From: Eukaryota sp. TZLM1-RC | Lineage: Eukaryota > Metamonada: BaSk clade | Direction: 5' to 3' | DNA: 64,000 nt | Assembly: GCA_040285825.1 (NCBI GenBank) | Contig: JAUPSS010000001.1 | Coordinates: 372,001-436,000 of the forward strand | Shown: positions 39,541 through 50,048 of the stretch, in pieces | How the letters are laid out: the number at the start of each line of letters is the position of its first letter | Position numbering within the stretch: position 1 is the first letter of the stretch | The notes under the pieces: model-generated | What the model was told of the DNA's origin: nothing | Databases searched by the model: none | Seen by the model: only the letters and a program-made list of their open reading frames with translations | Made by a program: the position numbers and the translations under genes

Positions 39541-41280
39541 CTGAAGGAACAGAATAACCTAATCATAGCACCAACAAATAAAACCGTAGATGATCAAGAC
39601 GTCAAGGAAAGTCAGAGGATGAAAGACGACGACAAACAGATATCTGTCTGATGAGGACATCTACAGTGCAACAAGGTTTTGACAAATGACAATTTGATCC
39701 GGGTAGAATAATAACAGTTACTCTCCTAATGTTATCTACAACGTCAATGATCCTGATACGACTCCTATTTTTGTGTCTATAAAGTTGCATACTATTGGAT
39801 TTTCGACAAGAGCTGCATTAATGCAATCAATAGTACATATATTAATCCTCTTATTCAATGGAGTGCTTCAACTGAGTAGGGGCAAGAACAATTCAGCAGG
39901 ATTCATTCGTAGCGTTATGCAGTGGCTCTAGGTAAAGTGGAATTTCGAGTTTAATGTTTGTCCTGTTCATCATCATCAACAGTTTCCCATTGACATGGAG
40001 TTCATCTCAACTAGACTTTGTACAATTTCGAAGATTGCAGAATAGTGAGACTGTATTATTTATTGGTTTAAAGGGTGGATAAACAATTTAAAATTTCCAT
40101 CAAATTAATTAATTAGGTCGCAAATTTGTTGTTGAACAATAGTAAACAATAAGACACCAACTAAAAAGAAGTGGCCTATTGGGAGGTTTAGTTTTTGTTT
40201 TGTGACACTCCTTCAATCGCAACACATGTAAGTTTCAGTGTTTTTAAGAGAGCGACAGCATCAGAAATCTTACAAAAGGGTGAGCGTAAAAATTGAGTGG
40301 TTCAGTGTGATGAAAAAGTTTAGTGATGAATAGACATAGGAAACAGATGAGGGAAGTACAATATCTTTTGAATTTGGCAAGGTAAAAGAGTTTCATTGTC
40401 ATTTTTTGAATAGCCAAAGCACATTCAGTTCTTTTGGAATGAACCAGTGTTTTACACCATTATTTCTACCCCTGAGACTTTGATTAATAGAGAAAACTTT
40501 GGAGGAGCCCTGATGGGAAGTATCTTTATCTTGAGTTGTTATTTGAAAGTTTTAAATTAAAAAAAATAAAAAAAATTAATTGAATGTTGGAGTCTTTTTT
40601 TATTTTTGTGTTCTGCATACTTTGTGTTATATCAAATTAAGGTAAGTGTTGTTTGTATCAAAGATATTTGATTAAATAGGTGAAATTAATAAAACAAAAA
40701 TAAATATAAAAATATAATAGTAAAATAGAATGGCCAATTCCAAAGTGCAACGTTAAACATAATGATAAAAATTGTTATTTAAGTACAAGATACACATTAA
40801 GCTCTGATAGCCTCAACATTATTAATGAATGTTGAGACATAGCCGGTGATGTGCTTGTATTTGTACTTCTTGTATTGTATCAAAGAAAAGTTATTACAGT
40901 TTTCCACTAAGAAACAAGAAAAATCAATTAATTTACAATTTAATATAAAACAGAAAGTTTGAGTTATTAAAAAATACAGCGAGTTCTAAGAAACGTACAT
41001 TCTTTCCTTTCATCCGTTGTAATGTCATTTAATATTTATCATTGTGAAATTATCTGGACGAGCAACACCATACTCAGCTACATGTGTGTGACAGTTCTCA
41101 AACACTTATACTTTGTCAGTGACCTGATAATGTGATGTTAAGGAGACCATAAAAGTCACATAAGGAGAAATTGTCCTCTCACCGCTTACAAGGGTACAAT
41201 AGAAAAGTAGAACTCCAAAAGTTCTTGATAAACTGAGGAAATAGCAAGGAACGGTACACTACATATATTTACAAAAGATA
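39541..41280. other. Gene-free interval
   Basis: About 1.7 kb between the cyclin 5' end and the 3' end of the CBM48 gene. It has several short open frames without protein-like composition. No repeats shared with the rest of the window were noticed. Confidence 0.4.
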
Positions 41281-41285
41281 AAAAT

Positions 41286-41749
41286 CTAATCAAACACGAC
41301 ATCTACATAGTTGTTTTCGTTACCCTGCGAGTCACGTAGTGTGGGGTATTTATTGGAGCAGCTCCAGTTTATACCATCAAGGATAAACTTGAATCTAGAA
41401 TAAGAGAAGATAACAGTACAAACTCATGTCTTCCTTCAGGTAGACTTATACAGCAGCTGAAAGTGTTATCTTTTCGCCGAGTCAAAGAATAAGAGTTCCT
41501 CCATGAATCGAAAGAGCCCTTGATATCCACAGATTTGGCATGAGGGGCCTCGATATCCAGTTCCTTTAGTATGGTACGAGCTGGTTCACCAAAGAGAGTA
41601 GTATTTTGGATATTGATAAGGTGAACGGCTTTTCTATGCATCTCATCATTGTGCTTGCAGTTTGAACAGATTGATGGATCTATGTTGGAGCGCTGGAAAT
41701 AGGAACATCCACATAAAGAGTTTGTGCAAGCGTCAAGATCGTCAAACAT
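41286..41749 (-). CDS. Small CBM48 (AMPK-type glycogen-binding) protein with Cys/His motif, one 32-nt intron
   Basis: A 143-residue protein. Exon 1 (41749-41420) begins MFDDLDACTNSLCGCSYFQR and holds a compact metal-binding motif, CGCSYFQRS...CSNCKHNDEMHR. The CBM48/AMPK-beta glycogen-binding domain follows, with VDIKGSFDSWRNSYSLTRRK and FSCCISLPEGRHEF. Exon 2 (41387-41286) supplies FILDGINWSCSNKYPTLRDS and QGNENNYVDVVFD, the second half of the CBM48 fold. Splicing is supported by the perfect fit of EGRHEF-FILDG to the family (usual form E-G-x-H-E-Y-K-F-x-V-D-G). It probably binds glycogen or starch. No AMPK-beta C-terminal ASC domain is present, so it is not a full AMPK subunit. Confidence 0.88.
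41388..41419 (-). other. Spliceosomal intron, 32 nt, in CBM48 gene
   Basis: Begins GTACTGTTATC and ends TCTAGATTCAAG. Phase 0. An internal TAG seven bases before the end would give the wrong frame. Confidence 0.8.
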
Positions 41750-41799
41750 TTTGTGAACACAAAACTATCATTTCTGATTTATTAATCTTATTGTTTCCA

Positions 41800-43880
41800 A
41801 TGAATCACCCCGTCGAACAAGGCGATCCATTTGGACCACCTTTATTCTGTCTCGCAATTCATCCAATTTCATTACAAATTCAAGCAATGTTACCTTCATT
41901 AAAGTTGATTGCTTGCATCGGGGATGTGGTTTTATTAGGCGACTTAATGGTAGTGAAAAAAGCAACATTCTATTTTAAAGAGTTATAGATCAAAATTGGC
42001 CTTGGACTGAACTTAAATGCGTTTTACTTTCAAATTCTCGAATTTCACCAGTAGTTGATGGAATTGAAATTCAAGCTAAGTTACATTCAACTGATGCTAT
42101 TTGCCATCTAGCTTCGTCTTTAGGCATAATGATGAAATCTCCAAACAAATATTGGGAAAATTTTGCTTTAATTTAATGAATTTGCACACTTAATTAAATT
42201 AACTCATAATGAATGGGACGAATATCATTGAACCAAGATTTCCTCTACAAAATCTTGATCTGCTTGCTGTCTAGCTTAAACTTCTCTTATTCTATTGAAA
42301 AACCGAGGTAATCTATTAACAATGGTAAATTGAATCCGTGAACGTCATAAAAATATATTAAATCTTTTCATTTTTTTTTCTTGAACCATTTTTTGGAAGT
42401 CATTCAAAAAAATTGAATACTATTCCAAGAAAATTGATCAATTTCCGACAAAATTGACCGAATGATGAATTTAGATATAAAAAACACATCAAATTTACCA
42501 TTATAAGACTGTGTTTTAGTTCCAACTTCAATCATATATTTCGATCTACAAATCCTCTCGTCACTAGACCTTTGGCTCAGAAGTTTAATGAGTTACGTGC
42601 AAAAGTTCTGTCCCAATTACTTTGATGTAAAATGTTTCAAATTCCAGATCATGCTTACCTTAGTCCTCATTATGGCGGTTTAGGGTGGACGAAGGCTTCT
42701 ATTCTTACCTCGTGTGCTTTTGTTGGTGGATGCAGATATGCAATCTTTGAGTTTTCCGAAAGATTTGCAGATTGGGAAGATTTATTGATGACAACGCAAA
42801 ATTCCACTGTTTTTGCATTAAATGAAAAAATTTCAAAAATTGATGTAGAAAAATGGGGTCGATGTTTTCCCCAATCATTCAATGGCAATATTCCAGAAAA
42901 AAATGTTTGAAATTTGAAGTACACTCTTCGAACATTACAGAAACGATTGACTGGAATGTATGAAAAAGATCTTTATAATAATATATGCAGCTCGGCTGTT
43001 TTAAATCAAGATCTTCACTCATTGTTATTGGAAAAGGGTGTTTGTGAAAACAAGTCATCAGATTCTTCACTTTTTGTAACCATTGTACCACGAAGATTTG
43101 GATTGTGTGCCACTAATGAAGCATTTGTAACAAAAATGAGATTATATTTGAACATCCCCATTAATCAATTATTATCAAAAGAAAAATGTATTTGTTCGAA
43201 TTCACCTCAACTCACTTTGCGCCATGCTCAGAATTGCTCTAAATTGATAACTTATCGTTCTTCATTACATGATGCTGTTAGAGACACTGTTTTTAATATG
43301 GCACAAACTGCAAGGATATAGTGTATCAAAGAGCCCCTGCTGAAGGAAACACTTTCTCTGAATAATTTTGGTTCTGATGATAGAGGTGATGTATACTGTG
43401 ATTGGATTGATAATTCTGAAGCTATTGTTGACTTTGTCTCATGTAATGTTGCAAATGATACTTTGGTTCACAGAAGAAAACTTAATCCTGTCGCTGCTCT
43501 GGATTTTAAAGCAAAAGAGAAACATAGAAAATATGATAAAGATATTGAAGAGGCTAATGTCGATAGAAATACCCAGCTGGTTTTTATTGCTTTCCCATTT
43601 TCGATAAATGGAAGATTATCAGTTGAAGCAGAAACTTTTTTCAATGACTTCCAAAAAATGGTGCAAGAAAAAACAATGAAAAGATTTGATATTTTTTATG
43701 GCGTTCACGGATTCAATTTGCCATTATTAATAGATTACCGCGGTTTTTCAATCGAATAAGAGAAGCTTTAGCTAGACAGCAAGCAGATCAAGATTTTGTA
43801 GAGGAAATCTTGGTTCAATGATAGTCGTCTCATTAGTTATGAGTGAATTTCATTAAGTGTGCAAATTCTATAAATACATC
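41800..43880 (+). mobile_element. Non-LTR retrotransposon copy A2, with a nested inverted fragment
   Basis: Plus-strand sister of A1. The first part (41800-42175) carries polymerase motif B (VEQGDPFGPPLFCLAIHPIS) and a mutated motif C (CIGDVV where AYMDDVV is expected). After a minus-strand insertion, the rest (42415-43870) has DHAYLSPHYGGLGWTKASIL, the zinc motif CICSNSPQLTLRHAQNC and the endonuclease in several frames (43368-43607 and 43463-43759). Stops and frameshifts occur at 42910, 43320 and about 43700. The 3' end stops near 43880 without poly(A). Confidence 0.85.
42175..42411 (-). mobile_element. Nested 3' fragment (subfamily A) in reverse orientation
   Basis: The reverse complement matches the last ~240 bases of A1 (150-390). 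It includes the FFNRI and QQADQDFVEE coding stretch and the 3' untranslated end. It sits between the polymerase and downstream parts of copy A2. Confidence 0.8.
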
Positions 43881-43929
43881 CGTTTATTAAATGAATAAAA
43901 ACATTTTTTTAAAAAAACTTTTTATGAAT

Positions 43930-44240
43930 CTTTCTAATTGATTACTTTCAAAAAACTCAACACAAAAATTAAAAATAAAAATTCAATCTTAAAAATCTTA
44001 ATTAAAATCTAAATCTTCATATCCCTAATCAGCCAATAAAAATTGGCTGGAAGTTTTTCCTTCATAAAGGCGACCAAGAAATAATAAAGCAGAAGACAAT
44101 AACCGGACAACACCTTTACAAATTGAAAAGACAATTCTGTTCTAACAATTTTTTTTGTCAAAAATTCTTCCTGTACGTTGTTTTACAATTTCAACAAAAT
44201 CATCCAAAAAACATAAAGTAGGTGGTCCAACTCACCATGT
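43930..44240 (-). mobile_element. Non-LTR retrotransposon 3' relic (subfamily I)
   Basis: The minus strand gives QNRIVFSICKG, LLSSALLFLGRLYEGK and, after a stop, GYEDLDFN. This is the conserved C-terminal block of the retrotransposon group. It matches the shorter relic at 31435-31565. It lies in the upstream region of the phosphatase gene. Confidence 0.65.
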
Positions 44241-44423
44241 AAGGAGAAAGCAAATGGACAAAGGACAAAATGAGTGTGAGATCTGCAACTTTAGGAATAT
44301 GAGATCATCATTGTAATTTACAAATTGCATTTGACTCAAAGACCACCTCATCCGTCGTGAAACCCTCATTCGCCAACACAACTTTATCATTATTATCAGT
44401 AAGTGACGATATTACTAGAAGTT

Positions 44424-45392
44424 ATGGGCAATCAAGCTCCTTTTTATCCATTAATTGATGGTCCCCCAGACAAGCCTCCTGGTACCAAAACACCCGAACC
44501 TCCTCCGACAACACCAAGATCACGAGGTTGTTGTGTGTTCAGTTTTTTGACATCCATATTTTGTTTCTGTTTCAGATCGCCACCCCGTTCCTCACTTGTT
44601 GAACATAGCGAGGATTGTGAATCTGATCTCTCCAAAAGTACCCCTTCTCTCTGCAACAACCCTCTGTTACCGCCCCAGATTGCACCTAATATAGGTCGAA
44701 AGACACTAGTCTTAGACCTCGATGAAACTCTTGTACATACTTCTTATGAAAACTTTCACAACCACGACTTTTCTATCAAACTTTTTTTGAATGGATGTGT
44801 GAGAGAGCTATTTGTTTACAAACGGCCATATGTTGATCACTTTCTTGCATCCGTAGCGCCTTATTTTGAAGTTGTAGTGTTTACAGCCTCTGTATCTACT
44901 GTATGTCTGCTTGATCTTTCTCATTTTAGTACGCAAATCCAGTAATTGATATCTTGGACAAGGAAAAAGTGATTACCAACAGACTGTTCAGAGACTCTTG
45001 TCTCTCTATGAAAGGGTTTTTCATAAAGGATCTCTCCAGGTTGGGGAGAAATCTCAATGATGTCGTCATTGTGGACAATAGCCCTCTTTGTTACATGTAT
45101 GCCCTCCTCCCACACTGACCATAGGCTTCACAAATCCCATGCAATTCCCATCAACTCCTTCTTCAAGAACAAACGGGACCAAGGCCTTCGTGAGGTGCTC
45201 CCCATTCTCGACCAAGTCAAGGGTGCTGATCGTGTTCAAGATGTCATTGAAAACTATCCTTGGAGTTGTTTCATGAAAAAGTGCAAGCGATTCGAAAGTA
45301 CCTGCAACAGTAATTGTAAAAAGTTCATTCGACCTTGTGTGGAGCAGGTGAGATCTGTGGTTGATGAAAGATGTAATTATCCGGTTTTTTAG
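44424..45392 (+). CDS. SCP/FCP1-type protein phosphatase, two introns (29 and 28 nt)
   Basis: A HAD-superfamily serine phosphatase of the small CTD phosphatase group. Exons 44424-44900, 44930-45096 and 45125-45392 give 303 residues. The catalytic motif LVLDLDETLVH (D-x-D-x-T) is near residue 100. FTASVST follows, then, across intron 1, YANPVIDILDKEKVITNRLF, KDLSRLGRNLNDVVIVDNSP and, across intron 2, HKSHAIPINSF and LREVLPILDQVKGADRVQDV. The N-terminus MGNQAPFYPL followed by a Cys cluster (RGCCVFSFLTSIFCFCFR) resembles the palmitoylated membrane-targeting segment of SCPs. The last ~40 residues are Cys-rich and unfamiliar. Without splicing, the protein is cut just after FTASVS. Substrates might include RNA polymerase II CTD, but SCPs have others. 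Confidence 0.9.
44901..44929 (+). other. Spliceosomal intron, 29 nt, phosphatase intron 1
   Basis: Begins GTATGTCTGC and ends TCATTTTAG. Phase 0, between FTASVST and YANPV. Confidence 0.9.
45097..45124 (+). other. Spliceosomal intron, 28 nt, phosphatase intron 2
   Basis: Begins GTATGCCCTC and ends ACTGACCATAG. Phase 2. Removal restores LCYM-LHKSHAIPI. Confidence 0.88.
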
Positions 45393-45789
45393 TCTTTTTT
45401 GTGTACATAATGTGTTTAAAATTCGTTTTTATTTATTGTTTTGATAAGAATCAAATCAAATACTCCTTCCTTGAAGCTAAAACAAATACAAACTAGACAC
45501 TTCTCTCTACAACTACTATTTACGAACTATAGTAAATATTGTTTTTCATGGCATACAAATGTGATTTCTTATAAACCCGTTACAATAGCTAGTGACTTCA
45601 ACAACATTCAATCCATTCACAGATTTGATAAGACAAGAATGAGAATGATAAAATTCAATCAGCGAGTACGTTGCATGTTTGAAGCAGGTCTATGTGGTGA
45701 GGGATGAATATTATAAGTTGATTACCAAGAATCATATCTAATACTCCTCGTCATTATTGGTACTGGCAGATTCAAGATTGTTTATCACA
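45393..45789. other. Intergenic
   Basis: Downstream of the phosphatase gene. A short open frame at 45441-45707 has no recognisable content. Confidence 0.35.
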
Positions 45790-45930
45790 ACAAAAACAAA
45801 TTGATGGGCAAAAATCTTTATTGTCACGAAAATAGTTGCATTTTTAATCTTGATTTCAAAAATGCTTTCAATTCAGTGAAAAGAGATTCAATTTGGAAAG
45901 AAATCAAATCATTTTATTTGAATCACCAAC
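45790..45930 (+). mobile_element. Reverse transcriptase scrap
   Basis: The segment NSCIFNLDFKNAFNSVKRDS is polymerase motif A, as in FNLDFKNAFNAVKRSS of the copy at 52835-56070. Only about 30 codons remain, ending some 50 bases before the NOT3 start codon. Confidence 0.75.
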
Positions 45931-45979
45931 TTGACATACTTCTTTTCATCTTTTACTTCTTGTTCTTACATTCTTAAAC

Positions 45980-47700
45980 ATGTCACAACTCCGCAAACTG
46001 CTCAGTATGCATTCACACACTCGCTATTCATCTTAGACGAAATTGAGCGGACTCAAAAGCGTGTTGACGAAGGTGTAGATGAATTTGAGGAAATATGGAG
46101 TCGCGTTCATGACGCAGCTACCCAAACACAACGAGAAAAACACGAAGCTGAACTCAAAAAGACCATCAAAAAGCTCCAGCGCTACCGTGACCAAATTCGT
46201 TCATGGATAGGGTCGTCTGAAATCAAAGACAAACGAAACCTAGAAGAATCCCGCAAGAGAATAGAAGCCCTTATGGAAAGGTTTAAGGTCATTGAACGGC
46301 AGTCTAAAACGAAAGCCTACTCGAGAGAAGGTCTAGCCCAATCAAGTCTAGAAGATGAAGAAACCCAAAAGGTCAACACCACTGTTGAGTGGTTACAGAA
46401 ACAAATTGCCGATTTGGAACAACAAATTGACCACCAAGAAGCCCAGATTGAGGTTATTTCATCAAGAAGATCCAAACGTTCCAAGAAACTTAAACAAGAA
46501 GATCTTGATGAAATGGAAAATTCCAGATTCAAGATTGATCGTCATCGTTTCCATATTCAACAATTAGAATTGGTCATGAGGCTCATTATTAATAACGAAA
46601 TGGATGTAGAAATGGTAGAGGTTATTAAGGAATCAGTTGAGTATTACGTTGAGCACAACGATGATCCTGATTTCTTTGAGGACATGGAAGTTTATGACCA
46701 ACTTGAATTGGATAGTTATTTGGGCAATGGAGAGCTGGAAAAGGTAGGAGTTTTGGGCGGTCAAAAAGACGAAATTCAAGAGAAGCCTGTTGAAAAACCA
46801 GAGAAAACTAAAGAAAATGATAAGAAACGTGAAGAAAAGAAACCATTTAAACCAAGTAAGACTCCACAACCTCAACGTCCTCCCTCATCAAGACCTCTCT
46901 CGGCACAAACCTTTAAACCTCCTGAACCTGACCGTCCTTCTGCCCCCAACCCTGTCAAAGTGGAGAAGAAAGTGCATAGTGGACCTTCTATGGCAGCCAT
47001 ACTTGAACGTAATCTTCGTGAGCAAAAGCAAGAAGAAGTTGGTGGGAAGGAGGAGAAGATTGATTCAAAGCCACCTTCTAGACCTGTTTCAAGTTCATTA
47101 CCCACACCTTGTCCTACACCATCAAAATCAACGTCACCAGCTGTAGTTGACAACTTGTCAGAGGTTGTCATTGATCCCTTCTCTAGCCTAGGCGATCTCC
47201 TCCCTGATCCGGCACCATCGCTCTCCGAAACAAAACCAATTGCTCTACCCTCATATTCAGAATACTCGTACCAACAAACAAAGTTGTTGTTAGAGAATAG
47301 CTGCAGATACGTGCCCACCGCGTATGATACAAGAGCACCATCAAGGTATTTGGCCCAGAATCCTATCGAAACACCCTGTTTTTTCCCACAGAGACCACTA
47401 AACATTTTTCAGAATCCTCAGATCTATTCAAAACTCGATCCAGATACTTTGTTTTTCATTTTCTTTTTTTGTCAAGGATCAAGTGGTCAATATTTAGCTG
47501 CAAAGGAATTGAAGAGGCAAAATTGGAGGTTTCACAAGAAGTATTTAACCTTTTTCCAACGTCATTCAGAGCCAATCACGACTAATGATGATTACGAGGA
47601 AGGATCATATATCTATTTTGATTATGATGATTGGACACAGAGGGTTAAAAACGACTTTAAATTTGACTACGAATTTCTGGAAGATGAACTGATCAATTAG
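45980..47700 (+). CDS. NOT3: CCR4-NOT complex subunit 3/5, one 32-nt intron
   Basis: A scaffold subunit of the CCR4-NOT deadenylase complex, acting in mRNA decay. Exon 1 is only 25 nt (45980-46004, MSQLRKLL plus one base). After a 32-nt intron, exon 2 (46037-47700) gives a 562-residue protein beginning MSQLRKLLNEIERTQKRVDE. This matches the family start in which a short basic lead precedes E-I-x-R-x-x-K-x-V-x-E-G. The N-terminal helical domain is well conserved: GVDEFEEIWSRVHDAA, ELKKTIKKLQRYRDQIRSWI, EIKDKRNLEESRKRIEALME, RFKVIERQSKTKAYSREGLA and VEYYVEHNDDPDFFEDM. A Pro/Ser linker follows, and the C-terminal NOT box reads FYF-type QGSSGQYLAAKELKRQNWRF and HSEPITTNDDYEEGSYIYFD. Shorter than human CNOT3 mainly in the linker. 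Confidence 0.93.
46005..46036 (+). other. Spliceosomal intron, 32 nt, in NOT3 gene
   Basis: Begins GTATGCATTC and ends TTCATCTTAG. Phase 1, after a 25-nt first coding exon. Confidence 0.88.
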
Positions 47701-47845
47701 TGTTTTTGTATTTTGCAATTTTGTAAATTCTGTTTAAAGTGGTAGACACCACTATAATAAAATTTTGTAATTCATTGAAATTCAAAACAAACCAAATACT
47801 ACAAAACTAATAAAACTAAAACTAACATTAAAAAAACAATATTAT

Positions 47846-48682
47846 TTAAAACTTTGCTCTTCTTTTCCGTCCAGTGTATTTACTATCATTTGCAACAACT
47901 TTACCTGCATTCCTTGCTTTATCTTTCTTTTTTTGTATCCATTCCTTTGATTTCACCAATGGTCTGTTATTCCCCTTTTTTGCTTTAGTATTTCTTCTCG
48001 ATTCAAAGACATTGGCTTTAATATTAGAATCACTTACATCATTCAGACCAGCAGGCAAGGCTCTAGCGCCAGAAGTGAACAAACAGAGAAACATTTTCTT
48101 TGCTTTTGTACTGTTGGGATTATCTACAACCAAACCTCCTCCAAATCCTGCCTTCATTGCACAGGAGGTGATGAGTTCCATTTGCTGAGGTGTCTCAGGG
48201 TATAGTTGAAAGACTGCAGCAGCACCAGAGACAAGACAACCGTAAAGAGAATTGAAGAAAGTCATAAGGCGATGGCGAGGTTTGTGATCACTCTTGTCTG
48301 CCTGACATAGCCACTGAAGAGCAGAAATGGAGATTGCACCATCAAACACACCGGGACGAAACCCTAGACCACACCCAATGTCACATTCAAACAGATCACC
48401 TTCTGATTCCCTTTCAAGGCAAATTCGGAGCATTGCAGGGGATATATCAACACCTGTCCACGTGTGACCCATTTCTGAAAGAACTTCCCCTGATAACCCT
48501 GAACCACAGCCTATGTCAAGAATGTTGTAAGGGCCTCCATTTTCAGGGAGTGATAGTAGATCGAAAGCTCTCTCGGCCATTTCTTTTTGAATTTTGATGA
48601 TACGTGAGTTTCTTGTATATTTACGAGCTTCAGTGTCGTCATAATAAACATCTGCTGGTGCTATATGCTCCGGACGAGACAT
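47846..48682 (-). CDS. BUD23: 18S rRNA (guanine-N7)-methyltransferase Bud23
   Basis: An S-adenosylmethionine-dependent methyltransferase that modifies a guanine of 18S rRNA with Trm112 and supports 40S maturation. The 278-residue protein starts MSRPEHIAPADVYYDDTEAR, as Bud23 proteins do (R-P-E-x-x-x-P-P-E-x-F-Y-x-x-x-E-A-x-K-Y). It has the SAM motif ILDIGCGSGLSGEVL, VDISPAM, CDIGCGLGFRPGVFDGAISI and SALQWLC. The C-terminus is basic (KSKEWIQKKKDKARNAGKVV, SKYTGRKRRAKF), also diagnostic. Length is normal. Convergent with the NOT3 gene, with about 145 bases between the stops. Confidence 0.95.
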   Translation of the reverse strand: MSRPEHIAPADVYYDDTEARKYTRNSRIIKIQKEMAERAFDLLSLPENGGPYNILDIGCGSGLSGEVLSEMGHTWTGVDISPAMLRICLERESEGDLFECDIGCGLGFRPGVFDGAISISALQWLCQADKSDHKPRHRLMTFFNSLYGCLVSGAAAVFQLYPETPQQMELITSCAMKAGFGGGLVVDNPNSTKAKKMFLCLFTSGARALPAGLNDVSDSNIKANVFESRRNTKAKKGNNRPLVKSKEWIQKKKDKARNAGKVVANDSKYTGRKRRAKF

Positions 48683-49244
48683 GGAGAATTGCTAGTTTGA
48701 TTTTGTTTGAAGGAAGAATAAGCTGATGATTTGAAGGCAGAAAACATTTCAAAATATCGCTTCTTGTTAAATCGCGTGCGTCTAAACCATTCTTCCATTG
48801 GCTCAATCGTCTGCTTGTTGAAAAGAACAAATCCAGCAGAGGTATTTATTTCTGTTATTCAAAAGAAATAATTGCAATTGCAAAGTGGAGAAAGCAGCTT
48901 TGATGAAATGTTTCTATAGTAAGTTTACCTTGTGCGAGCTCACCAGTTGTCAACTATTGAAAAGATTATCACATACTTACCTTGAACAACACCATGCAAA
49001 AATGATTATCTGTAAGCATAATTTCAGTGGTGATTTAACACTAAAATGGTGATACATAAAATGGTGGTCTGTCTCTCTTGACATTCAATATCCTGTTTTC
49101 AAAGTTTTTGAGGTATTACATTGTCTGAAAAGAGCAAGTTTCCACAGATAGAAACATTAAACACCAGATATCTTTAGCATTTACAGTTGTCCTCAAACTG
49201 ATACATGATGGTTTCTATATTGAATCCTGTTACCTTACTTTACC
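48683..49244. other. Divergent intergenic region
   Basis: Shared upstream region of Bud23 (minus) and the CBM48/coiled-coil gene (plus). Likely holds both promoters; no motif recognised. Confidence 0.4.
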
Positions 49245-49952
49245 ATGGTCGAAGTGCGTTTTAGTATTCAAAGCGACAAATCTGTTCAATTATGTGGTGA
49301 TTTCAACGAATGGTGCAACTCTCCTTCAGAGAAGGCACTGTTTCTGCAACGTAGTGGCTCCGATGTTCTGTCTATAACTGTTCCGTTATCCCCTGGTGTA
49401 CATCAATATAAATACGTATTTGACAATCAGTGGGAAGCGGGAGCTAACCGAGAAATCTGTGTTTCCCAAACCGATGCCTTGATAGAAGTAATGGATCATT
49501 GTGATGGCCAACCACCAGAGATTACCCATACTCCTGTAATCGAATGGGATGTTGAAAACGCGGTTGCCCCCCACAAGTTGTCACAACTCCGTGAAGAATT
49601 CGAGTCTCAACTTCAAAGTTCTACTCTTGAAATCAATAGACTACGCAATGAACTGGAACAGCAGAAGAAACAATACGAAAAACAACTACAAACAAAAGAG
49701 GCGAAGATTCAAGAATTAACTGCAAAATTCGTGAGCCAGGAACAAGGAATCCCCATTGATAACTCCAAGGCTGAAAACCTCCAAAAATTGGTTGATCATC
49801 TTCGTGGTCAACTGAAAGATGTACAAATGAAGTTGATTACTGAGCAAAATGCACGTAAAAGGATCGCTGATGACTATTCGCAGATGGGAAAACAGGTTGT
49901 ACAGCTTCAAAACTCTGTGAACAGCATGGCGTGTAGGTTTAATAACGAATAA
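49245..49952 (+). CDS. CBM48 domain plus coiled-coil protein
   Basis: A 235-residue protein. Residues 1-85 form an AMPK-type glycogen-binding module: VEVRFSIQSDKSVQLCGDFN, EW, VPLSPGVHQYKYVFDNQWEA. This is the usual hydrophobic-x-G-D-F-N-x-W and G-x-x-x-Y-K-Y-x-x-D pattern. A short linker leads to a coiled coil (residues ~110-230; LREEFESQLQSSTLEINRLR, NELEQQKKQYEKQLQTKEAK). Association with glycogen or starch is likely. The coiled coil suggests a dimeric adaptor that brings another protein to the polysaccharide. It has no AMPK-beta C-terminal domain. ATG at 49245 begins directly at the domain. Confidence 0.88.
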   Translation: MVEVRFSIQSDKSVQLCGDFNEWCNSPSEKALFLQRSGSDVLSITVPLSPGVHQYKYVFDNQWEAGANREICVSQTDALIEVMDHCDGQPPEITHTPVIEWDVENAVAPHKLSQLREEFESQLQSSTLEINRLRNELEQQKKQYEKQLQTKEAKIQELTAKFVSQEQGIPIDNSKAENLQKLVDHLRGQLKDVQMKLITEQNARKRIADDYSQMGKQVVQLQNSVNSMACRFNNE

Positions 49953-50048
49953 ACTAATAAACCAGGAACTTGTGTTTAAATGAATAAAAGAAAATAATAT
50001 GTTTATTGCCAAAGCACAGCACAATGGTATGATCAGCAAAGTATATAA

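Noticed and set aside
39602-39790. 62-codon minus-strand open frame
   Set aside because: No family, no neighbouring exon that joins it; upstream of the cyclin gene and probably non-coding.
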